Of a stretch of 64,000 nt of DNA, positions 1 to 10,740 are shown piece by piece. The notes beneath the pieces are model-generated. The model was not told where the DNA came from and ran no database searches. It saw nothing but the letters and a program-made list of their open reading frames with translations. This DNA is from Crossaster papposus (taxonomy: Eukaryota > Echinodermata > Asteroidea > Velatida > Solasteridae). The stretch is taken from NCBI GenBank assembly GCA_037893245.1, contig JBAIAA010000095.1, positions 1,054,001 through 1,118,000 on the forward strand, in the 5' to 3' direction. A program made the translations under genes and the position numbers. How positions within the stretch are numbered: the stretch's first letter is position 1; each line of letters opens with the position of its first letter.

Positions 1-177
1 TGTGTCCATGGAGAGTCTCAGACTAAGACCAAGACTGTTTTACAAATCCAAGCTTCGTCTTCGTTCAGGCTTCGTTCATGCAGTTTAGCAATGGGCTGGG
101 GCTGGTCCTGGAGACGAAGCCGAAGCTAGCGAGTTGGAAAACATCCCAAGTCACTCCCAATATGGTTTTTTTCACAG

Positions 178-419
178 CTAGCTAGACTTGAACATGTCGC
201 ACAGAAGTCGTTCAATGGGCACGCTGCCTATGGTCCGTCTGAAGAACAACTCCTCGATACACCGCGAGTCGATGCAGCTGATGTGAGGCAGGGCCAAGAG
301 GAGCCTCCCAAAGCGGACCCTCTGGATTGGCTGCCTCGCGCGTGTGACGTCAGAAAGGACCAATTGGGTCTCGTCTTGTATGGTTTCCACCTTCTGAGAT
401 TCACGCAGTCCTTTGCTCT
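178..419 (-). CDS. Nuclear receptor exon 6, ligand-binding domain end and AF-2 helix
   Basis: Encodes residues 363-442 and the TAG stop at 178-180. It holds helix 10/11 ([14 protein letters not shown]), the motif [10 protein letters not shown] and the AF-2 activation helix [10 protein letters not shown], all characteristic of PNR/TLX. The protein ends with KSS. The acceptor is tcacatgcacag. No polyadenylation signal was found in the 177 bases left in the window. Confidence 0.93.
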
Positions 420-3400
420 CTGTGCATGTGAGGGAAGATAACACATTCTAAATTAGTAGGCGGCCCCCAAAATGCATGAATATGTATTATTGCCGTTATG
501 TCCAGGAATTGGCTTCCATAACAATGCCCATTATCCACCAGGCATGTGCTCAATAGTTGTACTACAATAGTTATGATCCTGTTCATTGGACCAATAAACA
601 TTCAAAATACCAGCTTAGCTTCCAGGGGAGTATTCAGCTCGACGCTGCCATTTTATCACAAAGCAGCTAAATCAACCTCTGCCCTCACAGGTACACATTT
701 ACTCCTGGGTGGAGAGAAGCAATGAGTGCCAAAGTGCATTTCTCGAAGGCAAACGCACCATAACCCCAGACTGGATTCGAACCCACAACCTGCAGAATTA
801 ACCCACAGACCACGAATTCAATGCGCCAAACCAAGAAGCCACGGCACTTTCGTGGGTAGTTGTATGCTTTCCGGCCTACAGCGAATGGTTCTCGGGCTCA
901 TAGCCTGAAAGTTGTTTTGGGGAGGGACCAAACGACCCAGAGGTGTGAAGGTAATCACCAAAAACATACCTGGCTTGAAGAGGACCAATGCCTTGAGGCA
1001 GGCAAACTCCAGAGTGTCCGTTTGTAGATCCCGTAGCCTTCTCATGACGCCCTGTAGTTGCCGCATGGCAGCCTTCAGCGCCAATACACCGCAGCTACTT
1101 CTTCCGTCCGTGGTGTTGATCAGGCAGTCAGAGTTTAGCATGGCTTCTGCGTGGGAAGAAAAAAAGGCAAAATCAAGGTTGGCTCGTACAAACACACCGC
1201 CATTTCCAAGGTGCCAGTAATTACCTCGAACCAATGCGCCGAATGACCTGTGGGCCTACACTGTTATGGCAAGACTGTTAGGCTTTGTGGACACCTCCGT
1301 TTCTTTCACAGAAAGAGGGATTTACTAGCGTCTACCATGTACCAGCATATTTTAAAAAGGGCGGCGGGGATAGGCGAAACACCAAGATCCTTTTTTATAA
1401 TCATAAAGAGGTGCAATATGCCATAGAGCCTTTCTCTATGAATATGCAGTGCCTCGCTCTTGACCAATCCAGAGCCGGCCACTGCATGACAGAATGAGTC
1501 GACATCATGTTTTTGCATTGTTCAATGCACCATTGCGTATGTGCGACAACAGGTTTAAGCAGGTCTAAATTTCTTAGAAAACTTAGATATGTCAAGTTGG
1601 GAAGAAGTATGTCTTCCTAATTTAGAATAACACACTGTTTCATCTAAATTCATCAAGTAACTAAAACGATTCATTTTAATTTGATTATCTGAAATCAAGC
1701 GTCAACAATGACAGTGGTTTTTTTTAATATCTAGAAAATTACTCAAAGTAATACAGCTACTTCACCTATTTCGATTGGTATCGACCACTGGCAGGCGCTC
1801 AACACAAAGAGATCGCTCCAAGTTTCCTCCAATAGGATGGCCTGATCCCGGAACGGAAGTGCAAGGAATGCCGGGATACCCCGCGCCCACTTGACCGTCA
1901 TGAACAGCAGACGCGCCGCGCACTCGTAGACGTTCTCTGCTAAAATGGTGTTACTGGGATAAAGCTGACGTTTGCAGTCGCTGAAAAGCTCTGGACCGTT
2001 TTTTGATGGCCTGGGTGGTAAGGAGTCTGTGAAGAAAAAAACCCACACAAACAGCAAAATCGTTAATATGAGGTTGGACGAATATTGTCGAAGACCCCAA
2101 TTACAAATGCCCTCACAGGAAACAATGCTCACAACTCGCCATCCAAGGTGTTCGAGGCACACATCAACTCTATTTCAATATCTTTCGCATTCTGTTCAAT
2201 CTATTTTAGGAGGGGGAGTCGGGTTGGTGTAGCGGTTCTTTCCTCGCCTTCCACCACTATGACCCGGGTTCGAATCCGGCCTGGGCCAATATGTGGATTG
2301 GGTTTTCAGTCCCTGCCTGACTCCGTGGGTTTTTCCCCAGGATATTCTTCTGGGGTTTTCCTCCCACCTCTAAAACTGTAACTTCTTCACATTAATTGTT
2401 AAATGAAATAAAAAATTGTTGAATGAAATTTGTTCCCGCCGTGAATATGGCCATTGATGCTGGTACGGCGTTAAACCCTAAATACTCACTCACTCACTCA
2501 CTCTATTTTAGGAAGTTTTGTTGAGTGTCCCACTAATGACCCCCCGACTTGGTTCCAGAAAAACTACTGGACCAAATCGAGTGATCTTGGTATAAGTGTT
2601 TTGTATCTAGAAAGATTTCCCCGTCTATCCAAAACTATTTTTTCTGGTCGGAGGGCTAGGGTACTGCAAAAGGGTTGTTCCGCGTATATTATGGACCACC
2701 CTGTTTACTGGCTCCGCTGTGTGGGACCTGCCTAGCTTTGGGCGTCCTATAGCTGATGCATTTCTAGCTGATGCATTTATAACAGATGGTGATTATTTTT
2801 AGTTTATGTTTGTCCGTAAGCATCACCTGTGTCGCGGTGGTTCGTACCAACCCCGTTGTTGTCTCCTACGCCCATAACAGTAATCTGCCGTGGATCGAAG
2901 GCACGGTCCGCCAGCAGCAGACTGTGCAAGAACGGGTGGACCATCACGTCCGGGAACACCGGGCCCGCAGGCAGCGGCCGCGGCGCGTAGTCGGCGGGCA
3001 CGACCGGCGAGAACCCCGAGAGACGGGCGTCGTGGTTGAAGATACCGACCGGCGGCAGCGGCGGCGGCGGCGGTACCGGTACGGGGAATGAGTCGTCTGT
3101 GAGCGGCGGGGAGATGCCGCACTTATCCGGGCTGTGTCGGCTGTATTGGTAGCATCTCGGCGCTCGCTCGTGCTGGACAGCTGCGAAATTAAAAGTGCAA
3201 CAAAATAGCTGAATGTCAAAATACTTCAATTTGTATAAGACAGACTTGCGGGGTACCATTGTCCCTATTGTTGCCCACCATAGCAGTTTCCTGTGGGGGA
3301 AACAGATTTCTAAAGATTTTCGCTGTGTGGAAGATAGAGCCTATATTGTTTATACCTTCCCCACAAGGCTACGTGTACACACGTCGCGTGTATAGTTTTA

Positions 3401-6400
3401 CCAAGCAGACAGAAAGACGGACTAACAAACAGGCCGAGTACGCCTAAACACATAAAAACAGCCAAACAGAAATGCAGAAACAAACCAAAAACGAATTATA
3501 AATGCGTGCATATAAAATGATAGAGTACCATGGCCCAGATAGGCTACCGTGTTTAACTTATGGTTCGAATCCTGCGAGGAGCGTGGTGTTTGTGCCCTTG
3601 GGCAGGACACTTTGACTACTGCCTCACTCCACCAAGATGTTATTTGGTACCTGTGAGGGTCGAAGCCGATTGGCTGCCGCGTGTTTCATTACCTAACGAA
3701 CAGGGTAATGATAAATAACTGCAAAGCGTGTTGAGATCGTCGATATGATTGAAAGCGCGCGTATTTTCTTGTTTATTTTGTAAGCCAAGATGATTGCCAA
3801 TGAGAAGTAATCTCGGTCAAGAAAGGATAACGAAAAATATTACACTTTAAAGTTCAGGTTAAAACTAGCTCATTGGCATTAAGCTCAAATAATCGGGGAA
3901 AGAAACTATTGTTGTCCCTCAACCAATAATTTTTGCGGGCGCCCATGCACGGTCTTCGGGAGTCAACAGCTGTGCGGCTCCCGTAGTACCGACAGACAGC
4001 TTGCCCTCTCCCGTCCCCTGCCCCATCGATTGGTAAGCAGAATTGACCTTTGACCTTTGAACTTTGCAACAGCCTATCTTTAAAAAAAAATGATATCAAG
4101 TAAAAAAAAAAATTATGATGTATAGAGATAAGCGTTTTTATTTAAATAATCGGAAATTCCAGTCGCAATACAAAAGGTTGTCATATGTGACCTGTCACCA
4201 CAAAATGAGACTAAAGTCGCACAATGTGATTCAGAGATAATTATGGCCATCCAAAGTCAAAATATGAAGGGGTGGTCAATTTTAAGATTTTGCGTAATTT
4301 GGAAATCCCAAGTCCTATTTTACATATTCCTATTTTTGGGGTGAGATCAGATGATCGAAAACCTCTTAAGATGTTCAAAGTAAGTTTTCACACAAACACG
4401 TTTTGTGAAACCCATGACTTTCTAGAGCGCTGTAAAAAGTATTTATCGCAAAACCCCCAAGTGTTATATACCATTGGAAAGCTCTGTTTCTCAAGAATTT
4501 GAAAATACCAATATCTAATTTTCAATATTTTCGACTTTACTCTCATTTTGTGGTGACAGGTCACAAACAATTAATAGAGTTCGCATCGTGCTATTTGTTT
4601 GTGAGTTTTGTTTCTGAGGAAAAGCCCTGGATAGAAACTCGATGCTTCCAAAAACGAGCTTTCGTGAAACTCCAAATCAATTAAAAAAAAAAAAAAAACC
4701 ACTTTTCAATAATCTCCCCACGAAGGAAGCCTTTTAATCAATCATTGATCCGTTCCCGAACCTCGACCGGCACGACCTAAATAAAAAAAACGCAGGCAAG
4801 GCAGATGATGATGATACCTAACAAAACTGGCCTGTAATTAATGACATGGGAACAACAGAGCGAGGTGAAACGATTCTGTGGCGACAAAGAGTTGCCGTGA
4901 AGACCTCGGATGGTGGCGGTAGGTTGCTGGGACGAACCGCCTCGTTCATACGGGGGCCGGGGGCGCCGATGCTTTATTGAACCCGTCTCTGCGTTGAAGG
5001 ACTTGGTGCATGCGCCATGCGGATAAGTTTGAGATCCTGTGGCTCCGATCTTTTGAAATTCAGATATACAATACAGATACGGATACTACAGATACAGATA
5101 CATATAAGAAAGTCCCCAGATAGTTTTGGGTATAACAATCTCAACTCACACCTGAGGTGCGCGGGGTGCGTACGAGTTCCCCAGTCCCTATGTTCCCCAA
5201 TCCCTATGTTTCCCGATCCCTATGTTCCCCGATCCCAATGTTACCATGACCCCTATGTTCCCCACTCCCTATGTTCCCCAACCTCTATGTTCCCCAATCC
5301 CTATGTTCCCCGATCCCTATGTTCCCAGATCCTTATGTTCCCCGATCCCTATGTTCCCCGATCCCTATGTTCCCCGATCCTTATGTTCCCGGATCCCAAT
5401 GTCACCCTGATCCTTCATGTTTTCCGATCCCATGTTCCCCGGTCCCTATGTTCCCCGATCCTAATGTTACCCAATCCCTATGTTCCCCAACCCCTATGTT
5501 CCCTGATCCCTATGTTTCCCAATCCCTATTTTCCCCAATCCCTATGTTCCCCAACCCCTATGTTTCCCGATTCCTATGTTCCCCGATCCAATGTTCCCCC
5601 ATTCCAATGTTCCCCAATCCCTACACTCTCAAAACATGTATTAATATTTTGTTGGTTAAGAAAGTTGGTAAAATGTTTACTATAAACAATGTATTTGTTT
5701 TCTTCCCAATTTGACCAATGTTGGATACATTTAACCCAACGTTGAGCAAAATCGTTAACAATTTTGTTTAACCAACTCACTGTTGTGTTGTTTACCTGGT
5801 AACCAACGGTTGAGTAACATTGTATCAGCGTTGGTATAACTGTTGGTTACCAGGTGAATAATCTACCTTATTGCTTAATCTACAGTATTGGTTACCTTAA
5901 CGCATTTTCTTTTTTAGAGTTTTTGTACTTTTTGGCAGCCAAAGTAAATTTAATTTAATTTAATAACACCCGTCTTTTCCTGGTATTTTATAGTTTTCAT
6001 GATACTTTCCTTAATTTTCACAGTAAAAAATTCACACTGCAAGGTCTAAACTACAGTAACCAATGTTTTACAACAAATTTAACCAGTTCGCGCCGGGATT
6101 ATTTTTCAGACATTGATCGGGCCGCGCCCATTGCGTTTCCACGAACTTCGATCCGCGGCGAGGCGGGTTTTAGGCCGGCATCCGTGGGTATCCACTCTGA
6201 TATTTCCGGCCTCGTTCCCTGCAAGCCGGTCGCTGCATTACATAATTTGCGGCCTTGCTCGTGACGTGTTTGTCTGTCATCAATTTAATTGAAAACTCAA
6301 CCAATTTGGTTTACAATAAACTGACCAAACAAATGGAAAGTTCAAGTGACCTTAAAGGTAGGCTACACCATTGGCAAATTATCAGAAATGGGTGGATTTA

Positions 6401-9400
6401 TGGGGGGCTGTATTTTATAGTAAATATCGTTTAACTGACCTGTTTGAAGTTTTACAACGATGAATGCTGAGAAAAGCAAGAAAAAACATTGTTTGTTTTC
6501 AACTGGCGCCAAGCAGTTTGTTGTGTTGTTCTTGTTTTTTTCGCGAATTTTGTCTTTTCAATTTGATTTTTTTGAACAATTACTGGATATTTAGCGCAAT
6601 CATTTTGCTGGGTGCCCAACATCATTATTTACTTTCAAATAAGTAAGATATTTCATAATAATTCGGTAGTAATTTTTTTTCGATATCTGAAAATGTTGTA
6701 TCCTACCTTTAGGACTGGTCAACCGGTCAACCAAATTCATCGCAACCCACGAACATGGTTAAACCATAGAGAAAGGAAACCAGTTTACCAACTACTGGGT
6801 TCAGGTTTTACTGTTTAAAATAACCAAAAGTAATGTGACCAAATAATTTGTAATTGTTTTACCAATGTAATGTTAGGTCTGGGGCCAATTTCATAGAGCT
6901 GCTTAAGCACAAAATGTTGCTTAAGCACAAAAACCCTTGCTTAATAAATCAGATAAGGAGCCCAAAATTCCATGCGATTGTTACGCTAAGCTAACAACAT
7001 CCAAGTACCAATCACAAACAATATACATCACAATGGAGTTGTGGCTGGTAAGCTGGTTTTACTAAGCAAGAATGTTTTGTGATGCGATGTAATTAATTCG
7101 GTTAACACAAGGAACTTACCCAAGGCACAAAAGCATGTTATGATGATCACAAACAAAATTAAGCTCATGTCATTTTAATAGGCTAGGGCCCTATACATTG
7201 TTCATGCGTGGTGCAGAGGCCTGTAAATATACAATTAATTAATTTCCCATCCTGTGTTCAAGGTCTATAAGGAGACAGATCCGTTTTAGTTGACCCATAG
7301 AGCTACTATATCACCCACTGTCTGATCAGAGCCCAGCCTAATTACAATCCGATCAATACTCTGGACGCTTTCGGGCCATTGTATTAAAAAACTGGATAAC
7401 GAAGTCATCCTTCGATCGCGACGCTCTATAGAGATTAACCCAGACCGTCTAAAACACAGACACATACAATCCATTTTTTTAATCAAACAACATGACCACA
7501 AATTCCGTTCTCGGGCAAAAAAACTGGGTCCGGAGTTGTTCATTATGGTTTGATGCGTCGACCAGTTTATGACTGGTGTACTATACGGACAATTTCTAAA
7601 TTACTCTCTAAATAAGCTCGCTCTCAAAACGACTGAGTTTTGTTTATAAAACCACTAAAAAAAAGAGTTAAATTGAGTTTTCAGTGTGAACATTATTCCA
7701 AAGATCACTCTACTGAGAAGAGTGAATGTCCACTGTTTAGAGGAGCCCAGGAGAACAGCTCTTTATTTTAGAGTTTGTCTTCATATAGCTAGCTCAGAAA
7801 AACGAAATTTCAATCTTTTTTGAGTTTTTTTAATTTTAACATTATTCCAAAAACCACTCTAGAAAAGTAAATGTTCACTGTTTAGAGGAGCCCAGGAGAA
7901 CAGCTCTTTATTTTAGAGTTTGTCTTCATATAGCTAGCTCAGAAAAACGAAATTTCAATCTTTTTTGAGTTTTTTTAATTTTAACATTATTCCAAAAACC
8001 ACTCTAGAAAAGTAAATGTTCACTGTTTAGAGGAGCCCAGGAGAACAGCTCTTTATTTTAGAGTTTGTCTTCATAATTATAGCTAGCTCCGAAAAAAATA
8101 ATTTTCACTCTTTTTTGATTTTTAATTTGTTTTTTTAAGAGACTAACCTTTTTTTAGAGTGAGCGTTACACTAATTTACATTTTAGAGAGTATTAGTGAA
8201 ACTGAGGCTATCAGTGCTAAGTCAAATTGATTAATTGAAAAAATTATCCTCTTAACAAAACACAGCTTGGGGACCGACGGCAATCGTTGTAAATTGATAC
8301 AATTTTTTTCTTTTTTTGACAACCATGTACACCGGTTGCTGTGATTCCACATAGGATACTAAATTTAAGAAAATTGGGTCAGTGTTTAAAAACAGTCCGT
8401 TGGAAATTGATACAAAATCTCACTTTTCTTGAAAACTTTTCTTGGAGCGGTTATGTCCACGCAGGAAGAATAGTCTCCATTGGAATACAATTATGAGAAA
8501 CGTCACTGCAGAAACGCTTCTCAGATTCAAATTTGTTGAGATAAAAAAGGATATCTTTTTCCTTAACCACAGTACTTCGAAGTGAAAAGTTTCAAAAAAT
8601 GCCTTATACTATCCAAAGCTGCTATACTTCTTACCAAGTAAGTATTTATTGCCAATATTTTTTTGGAGTAATTACCAAACGTATACGATCCCTTTATGGG
8701 AAAGTATTCCATAATAATTCAGTCGTTTTGTTTGTAATGTTTGCGAATGATGTAGCCTATAGGCCTACTAATACCTTTAAAGTGATGATATAAAACGCGT
8801 GATTAAAATAACAAATTGTCTGGTTAGTAGTTACAGAATTCATGCAATAAACACAAATGTTGCTTTTAAAAATGGTATCAAACTTACCGTTCCGGTTCAT
8901 GTTCACCTCCATGCACTTTCTGAACCGGCAGGCCTGGCACTGGTTGCGCCGCGTCAGGTCCACCACGCACCGCCCTCCCTCCTTGCACACGTAGGCCATG
9001 TTGCGCCGGACGCTCCGCTTGAAGAACCCACGGCAGCCGTCGCAGCTGAAGACCCCGTAGTGCTTGCCGGAGCTACGGTCCCCGCAGACCTGGCACAGTA
9101 CTTCGGGTTTCTTACCGCCGGGCGGCGGCGGTGGGCTGAGGACCGGGTAAGGGTGCTGGGAAGCTTGGGGAATTTAAGCGGTTAAAGAGATCCAGAAATT
9201 GAGTATGACAAGGATACATGAACCCTCAACATTATTATACGATTAAAATTAACATCAGGTAAAAATAAACAATTATCATAAAACCAAATACACAAAATGT
9301 ATTTATTTATTTAAGTTTGTTATTTCCTATATATTTTTTTAATTTTTATTACGATAGAAACATCGGTTTCTGGTTTTGTTTTTACAGATGCCCTGTTCGT

Positions 9401-10740
9401 GATATATGCGCCCCCCCCCCAAAAAAAAAACAACAACAAAAAAAACACGTTTTTTTTCTCTAAAAAAGAATAGATCTATTTTCAATAGTTAGGGCCTATA
9501 GTTATAATACAATTATTTTACACATTTTTAATTATTGCATTTAATCTTGCATTTTTCAATCTTTTCCTATAAGCATTATACCGCATACATTTAGGCCGTA
9601 TAAGATCGACCCTATAAACCAGCCTAACTGCTTTTCTATGTTGCTATGCCTTTCCGAAATTTGAACAAAATCACCCCTGCAAACAGTAAAAACATATTGG
9701 TCATTTTTAACCAAAGTAGTGGTCGAAATAATAATTTTTCTTGTTTAAATTGACCAATAAAATGGTTGGACACATATCTATCAATCAAGCGATTATTTCA
9801 ACCAATCTGTTTTTAGGGTGTGTCCTGTTATATAAACTGTATGTAGGCCTACAAATGCCCTTAATAACTGTCTGTATAGGCGCACGATCTATGCCCCTGT
9901 CCTATACAAACTGTTAATTTAAGATCTCTTAAATTGTTAATTTAAGATCTCTTTAGACGTAGCCCTAGTATTATTACTTAATCAAAACTACTAACATGTA
10001 TAACTCGACCGCAAAGCATGTTACGTTTTAAAATGCAATCCGAGTCGAACTTACAATGTCATCAACTTCATATTTTGTTGGACAGAACAATAATGGTATA
10101 GTCAAAAATTTTGACTGCTGCTTTGTTCGGTTATATACAACATGAAACACATTATTTGGACTCAACGTGTTTATACGGCATGCTCACTATACGAAAACTG
10201 GCAAGTTTTAGTTTATACCCGGACAAAAAAAACGAACATGAAAAAGAACCATATTGTTCGTTAATATCACTGTATAGTGTATATTTTAAAAACACATTTA
10301 TTAGGCTTGTCACAATAACATCATTTTTATCAAACTAAACTTCCCTGACAACAAATTGTTAATTTAAGATGCCGTTTCCAGAAAATTCAAATTTAAGGCA
10401 AACAAAAATAATGAATATTATTGTCTGAAAGATACATATCGTGTAGGCCTATACATGTATTATATACTAACACATGCATTTTCTCTCAGATTAAACAACA
10501 GTCATTTCTTTCTCAAGTCTGGAATACAAACAAAAAAAGGAAAGGAAAAAAAACAAAAACAGATGTTTCACAACATTATTTTCGACTAAACCTGGATTGC
10601 GGCATTCAAACGTACCAAAAATAGGCCTATTTATAACAATAAACAACCCACACAAATACAAGTAAGTTAAACCAACTTAAAATGTAAAAGTAACTTAAAA
10701 CACCAGGTTTTTATTTTTTACCTTGATTTGTTTCCTCCAT
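178..10740 (-). CDS. NR2E-group nuclear receptor, six-exon gene model
   Basis: Predicted ligand-regulated or orphan transcription factor acting in the nucleus. Exons on the minus strand are 10740-10722, 9163-8888, 3180-2827, 2026-1766, 1146-970 and 419-178. Every junction has AG/GT signals and phase 1, and the six pieces give one open frame of 442 codons plus a TAG stop. The DNA-binding domain is at about residues 30-95, the C-terminal extension AVQHERAPR at 99-107, a proline-rich hinge follows, and the ligand-binding domain runs from about 220 to 442. The C-terminal half, with stretches such as [10 protein letters not shown] and [10 protein letters not shown], matches what is known of PNR (NR2E3). 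The P-box CDGCRG does not, so an NR2E6-like receptor is the main alternative. The 442-residue length is normal for the group. It lies downstream of the collagen gene on the same strand, with no sign of shared function. The 5' UTR and promoter are undefined. Confidence 0.9.
970..1146 (-). CDS. Nuclear receptor exon 5, ligand-binding domain helices 7-9
   Basis: Encodes residues 304-363. It begins [20 protein letters not shown] and ends [14 protein letters not shown], the helix 8-9 region conserved in NR2E receptors. Splice sites are ttcttcccacgcag and gtatgttt. The glutamate codon at the next junction (G from this exon, AG from exon 6) restores the family motif FKPE. Confidence 0.92.
1766..2026 (-). 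CDS. Nuclear receptor exon 4, ligand-binding domain helices 3-5
   Basis: Encodes residues 217-304. The stretch [18 protein letters not shown], followed by [18 protein letters not shown], is the ligand-binding-domain signature (helix 3 to helix 5) and is very close to the known PNR and TLX sequences. The invariant lysine/glutamine positions of the coactivator groove can be recognised (VKWA; DQ.ILLEE). The acceptor is tttcttcacag and the donor gtgaag. Confidence 0.93.
2218..2430 (+). mobile_element. SINE-1 (tRNA-derived), copy 1
   Basis: Contains an A-box (TGGTGTAGCGG) and B-box (GGTTCGAATCC) for RNA polymerase III, followed by a shared body (GGATTGGGTTTTCAGTCCCT, CCAGGATATTCTTCTGGGGT). In intron 3 of the receptor gene. 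Confidence 0.82.
2827..3180 (-). CDS. Nuclear receptor exon 3, C-terminal extension and hinge
   Basis: Encodes residues 99-217. It begins with AVQHERAPR, the C-terminal extension conserved in NR2 receptors, and splices directly to exon 2 across a 5.7-kb intron (acceptor tttcgcag). The rest is a low-complexity hinge with [12 protein letters not shown], then a hydrophobic stretch around [16 protein letters not shown] that probably leads into helix 1 of the ligand-binding domain. The exon is locally GC-rich, unlike its surroundings. The donor is gtgatg, which is weak but in phase with exon 4. Confidence 0.85.
4186..4565. mobile_element. TGTGACC-clan MITE, type a (nuclear receptor intron 2)
   Basis: 380 bp with long inverted ends beginning TGTGACCTGTCACCACAAAA and ending with the complement. 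Inside the left repeat is AAAGTCGCAC. About 80 bp from the right end is the core TATACCATTGGAAAGC. No coding capacity. Confidence 0.85.
5178..5626. repeat. 17-bp minisatellite
   Basis: About 25 imperfect copies of CGATCCCTATGTTCCCC in receptor intron 2. Variants affect mainly the first half of the unit (CGATC, CAATC, CAACC). Because 17 is not a multiple of 3, open frames across it have a 17-residue repeat and are artefacts. Confidence 0.9.
6079..6312. mobile_element. CAGTTCGCGCC MITE, copy 1
   Basis: Begins TTAACCAGTTCGCGCC; the inside has GGCGGGTTTTAGGCCGGCAT and GGCCTTGCTCGTGACGTGTTT, shared with the four other copies. The right end is decayed and its position approximate. Confidence 0.7.
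6352..6718. mobile_element. Family-B repeat (AAGGTAGG...ACACCATT ends), copy 1
   Basis: Starts AAAGGTAGGCTACACCATTG and ends GTATCCTACCTTTA. The interior has TTTTATAGTAAATATCGTTT and CGGTAGTAATT. Other copies are at 25549-25930 (inverted), 39805-40232 and from 63853 to the window edge, with single-end matches at 31563 and 52473. Confidence 0.75.
6893..7080. mobile_element. GGGGCCAATTTCAT MITE, left part
   Basis: Starts GGGGCCAATTTCATAGAGCT and carries the AAGCACAAAA.TTGCTTA motif of the family. The matching right end is not recognisable. Confidence 0.65.
7672..8150. repeat. 145-bp tandem repeat, three copies
   Basis: TTTAGAGGAGCCCAGGAGAA occurs at 7736, 7881 and 8026, a constant 145-bp spacing. 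The second and third units are almost identical, the first more diverged. In receptor intron 2. Confidence 0.9.
8160..8880. other. Receptor intron 2, unassigned part
   Basis: AT-rich sequence with no recognised repeat except a weak family-B-like stretch (8640-8770: CCATAATAATTCAGTCGTTT). No splice-compatible coding segment was found between exon 3 and the zinc-finger exon; direct joining of the two preserves the family motif. Confidence 0.5.
8888..9163 (-). CDS. Nuclear receptor exon 2, complete two-zinc-finger DNA-binding domain
   Basis: Encodes residues 7-99. A short proline run precedes the first finger. Zinc-binding cysteines fall at residues 30, 33, 47, 50 (finger 1) and 66, 72, 82, 85 (finger 2), with normal C-x5-C-x9-C-x2-C spacing in the second. 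The first finger reads [19 protein letters not shown] and the second ends [12 protein letters not shown], as in the NR2E group. The P-box, which selects the DNA half-site, is CDGCRG; TLX has CDGCAG and PNR CNGCSG (from memory). The whole domain sits in a single exon. The donor is gtaagtt. A second possible acceptor 8 bp inside the exon (at 9156) would not keep phase with exon 1. Confidence 0.93.
10722..10740 (-). CDS. Nuclear receptor exon 1 (start codon, six codons)
   Basis: Encodes MEETNQ plus the first base of codon 7, followed by the donor gtaaaa. I chose it because its phase (one base left over) fits the acceptor at 9164, giving an alanine codon across the junction and an open frame into the zinc fingers. 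Exon 2 itself has an in-frame stop just upstream of that acceptor, so the start must lie in another exon. The bases around the ATG (GTTATGG) are acceptable but not strong. The upstream sequence has no obvious stop for several codons, so a longer N-terminus is possible. This exon is far less certain than the other five. Confidence 0.55.

Noticed and set aside
2786-3091. Plus-strand Arg-rich frame opposite the receptor hinge
   Set aside because: Shadow of the GC-rich hinge exon, whose minus-strand frame is supported by splice phase and the family motif.
5017-5714. Open frames with [15 protein letters not shown]-type repeats
   Set aside because: The 17-bp minisatellite; no conserved domain and it lies in a receptor intron.
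7672-8150. CRISPR-like array
   Set aside because: Long adjacent tandem units without unique spacers, in an animal intron.
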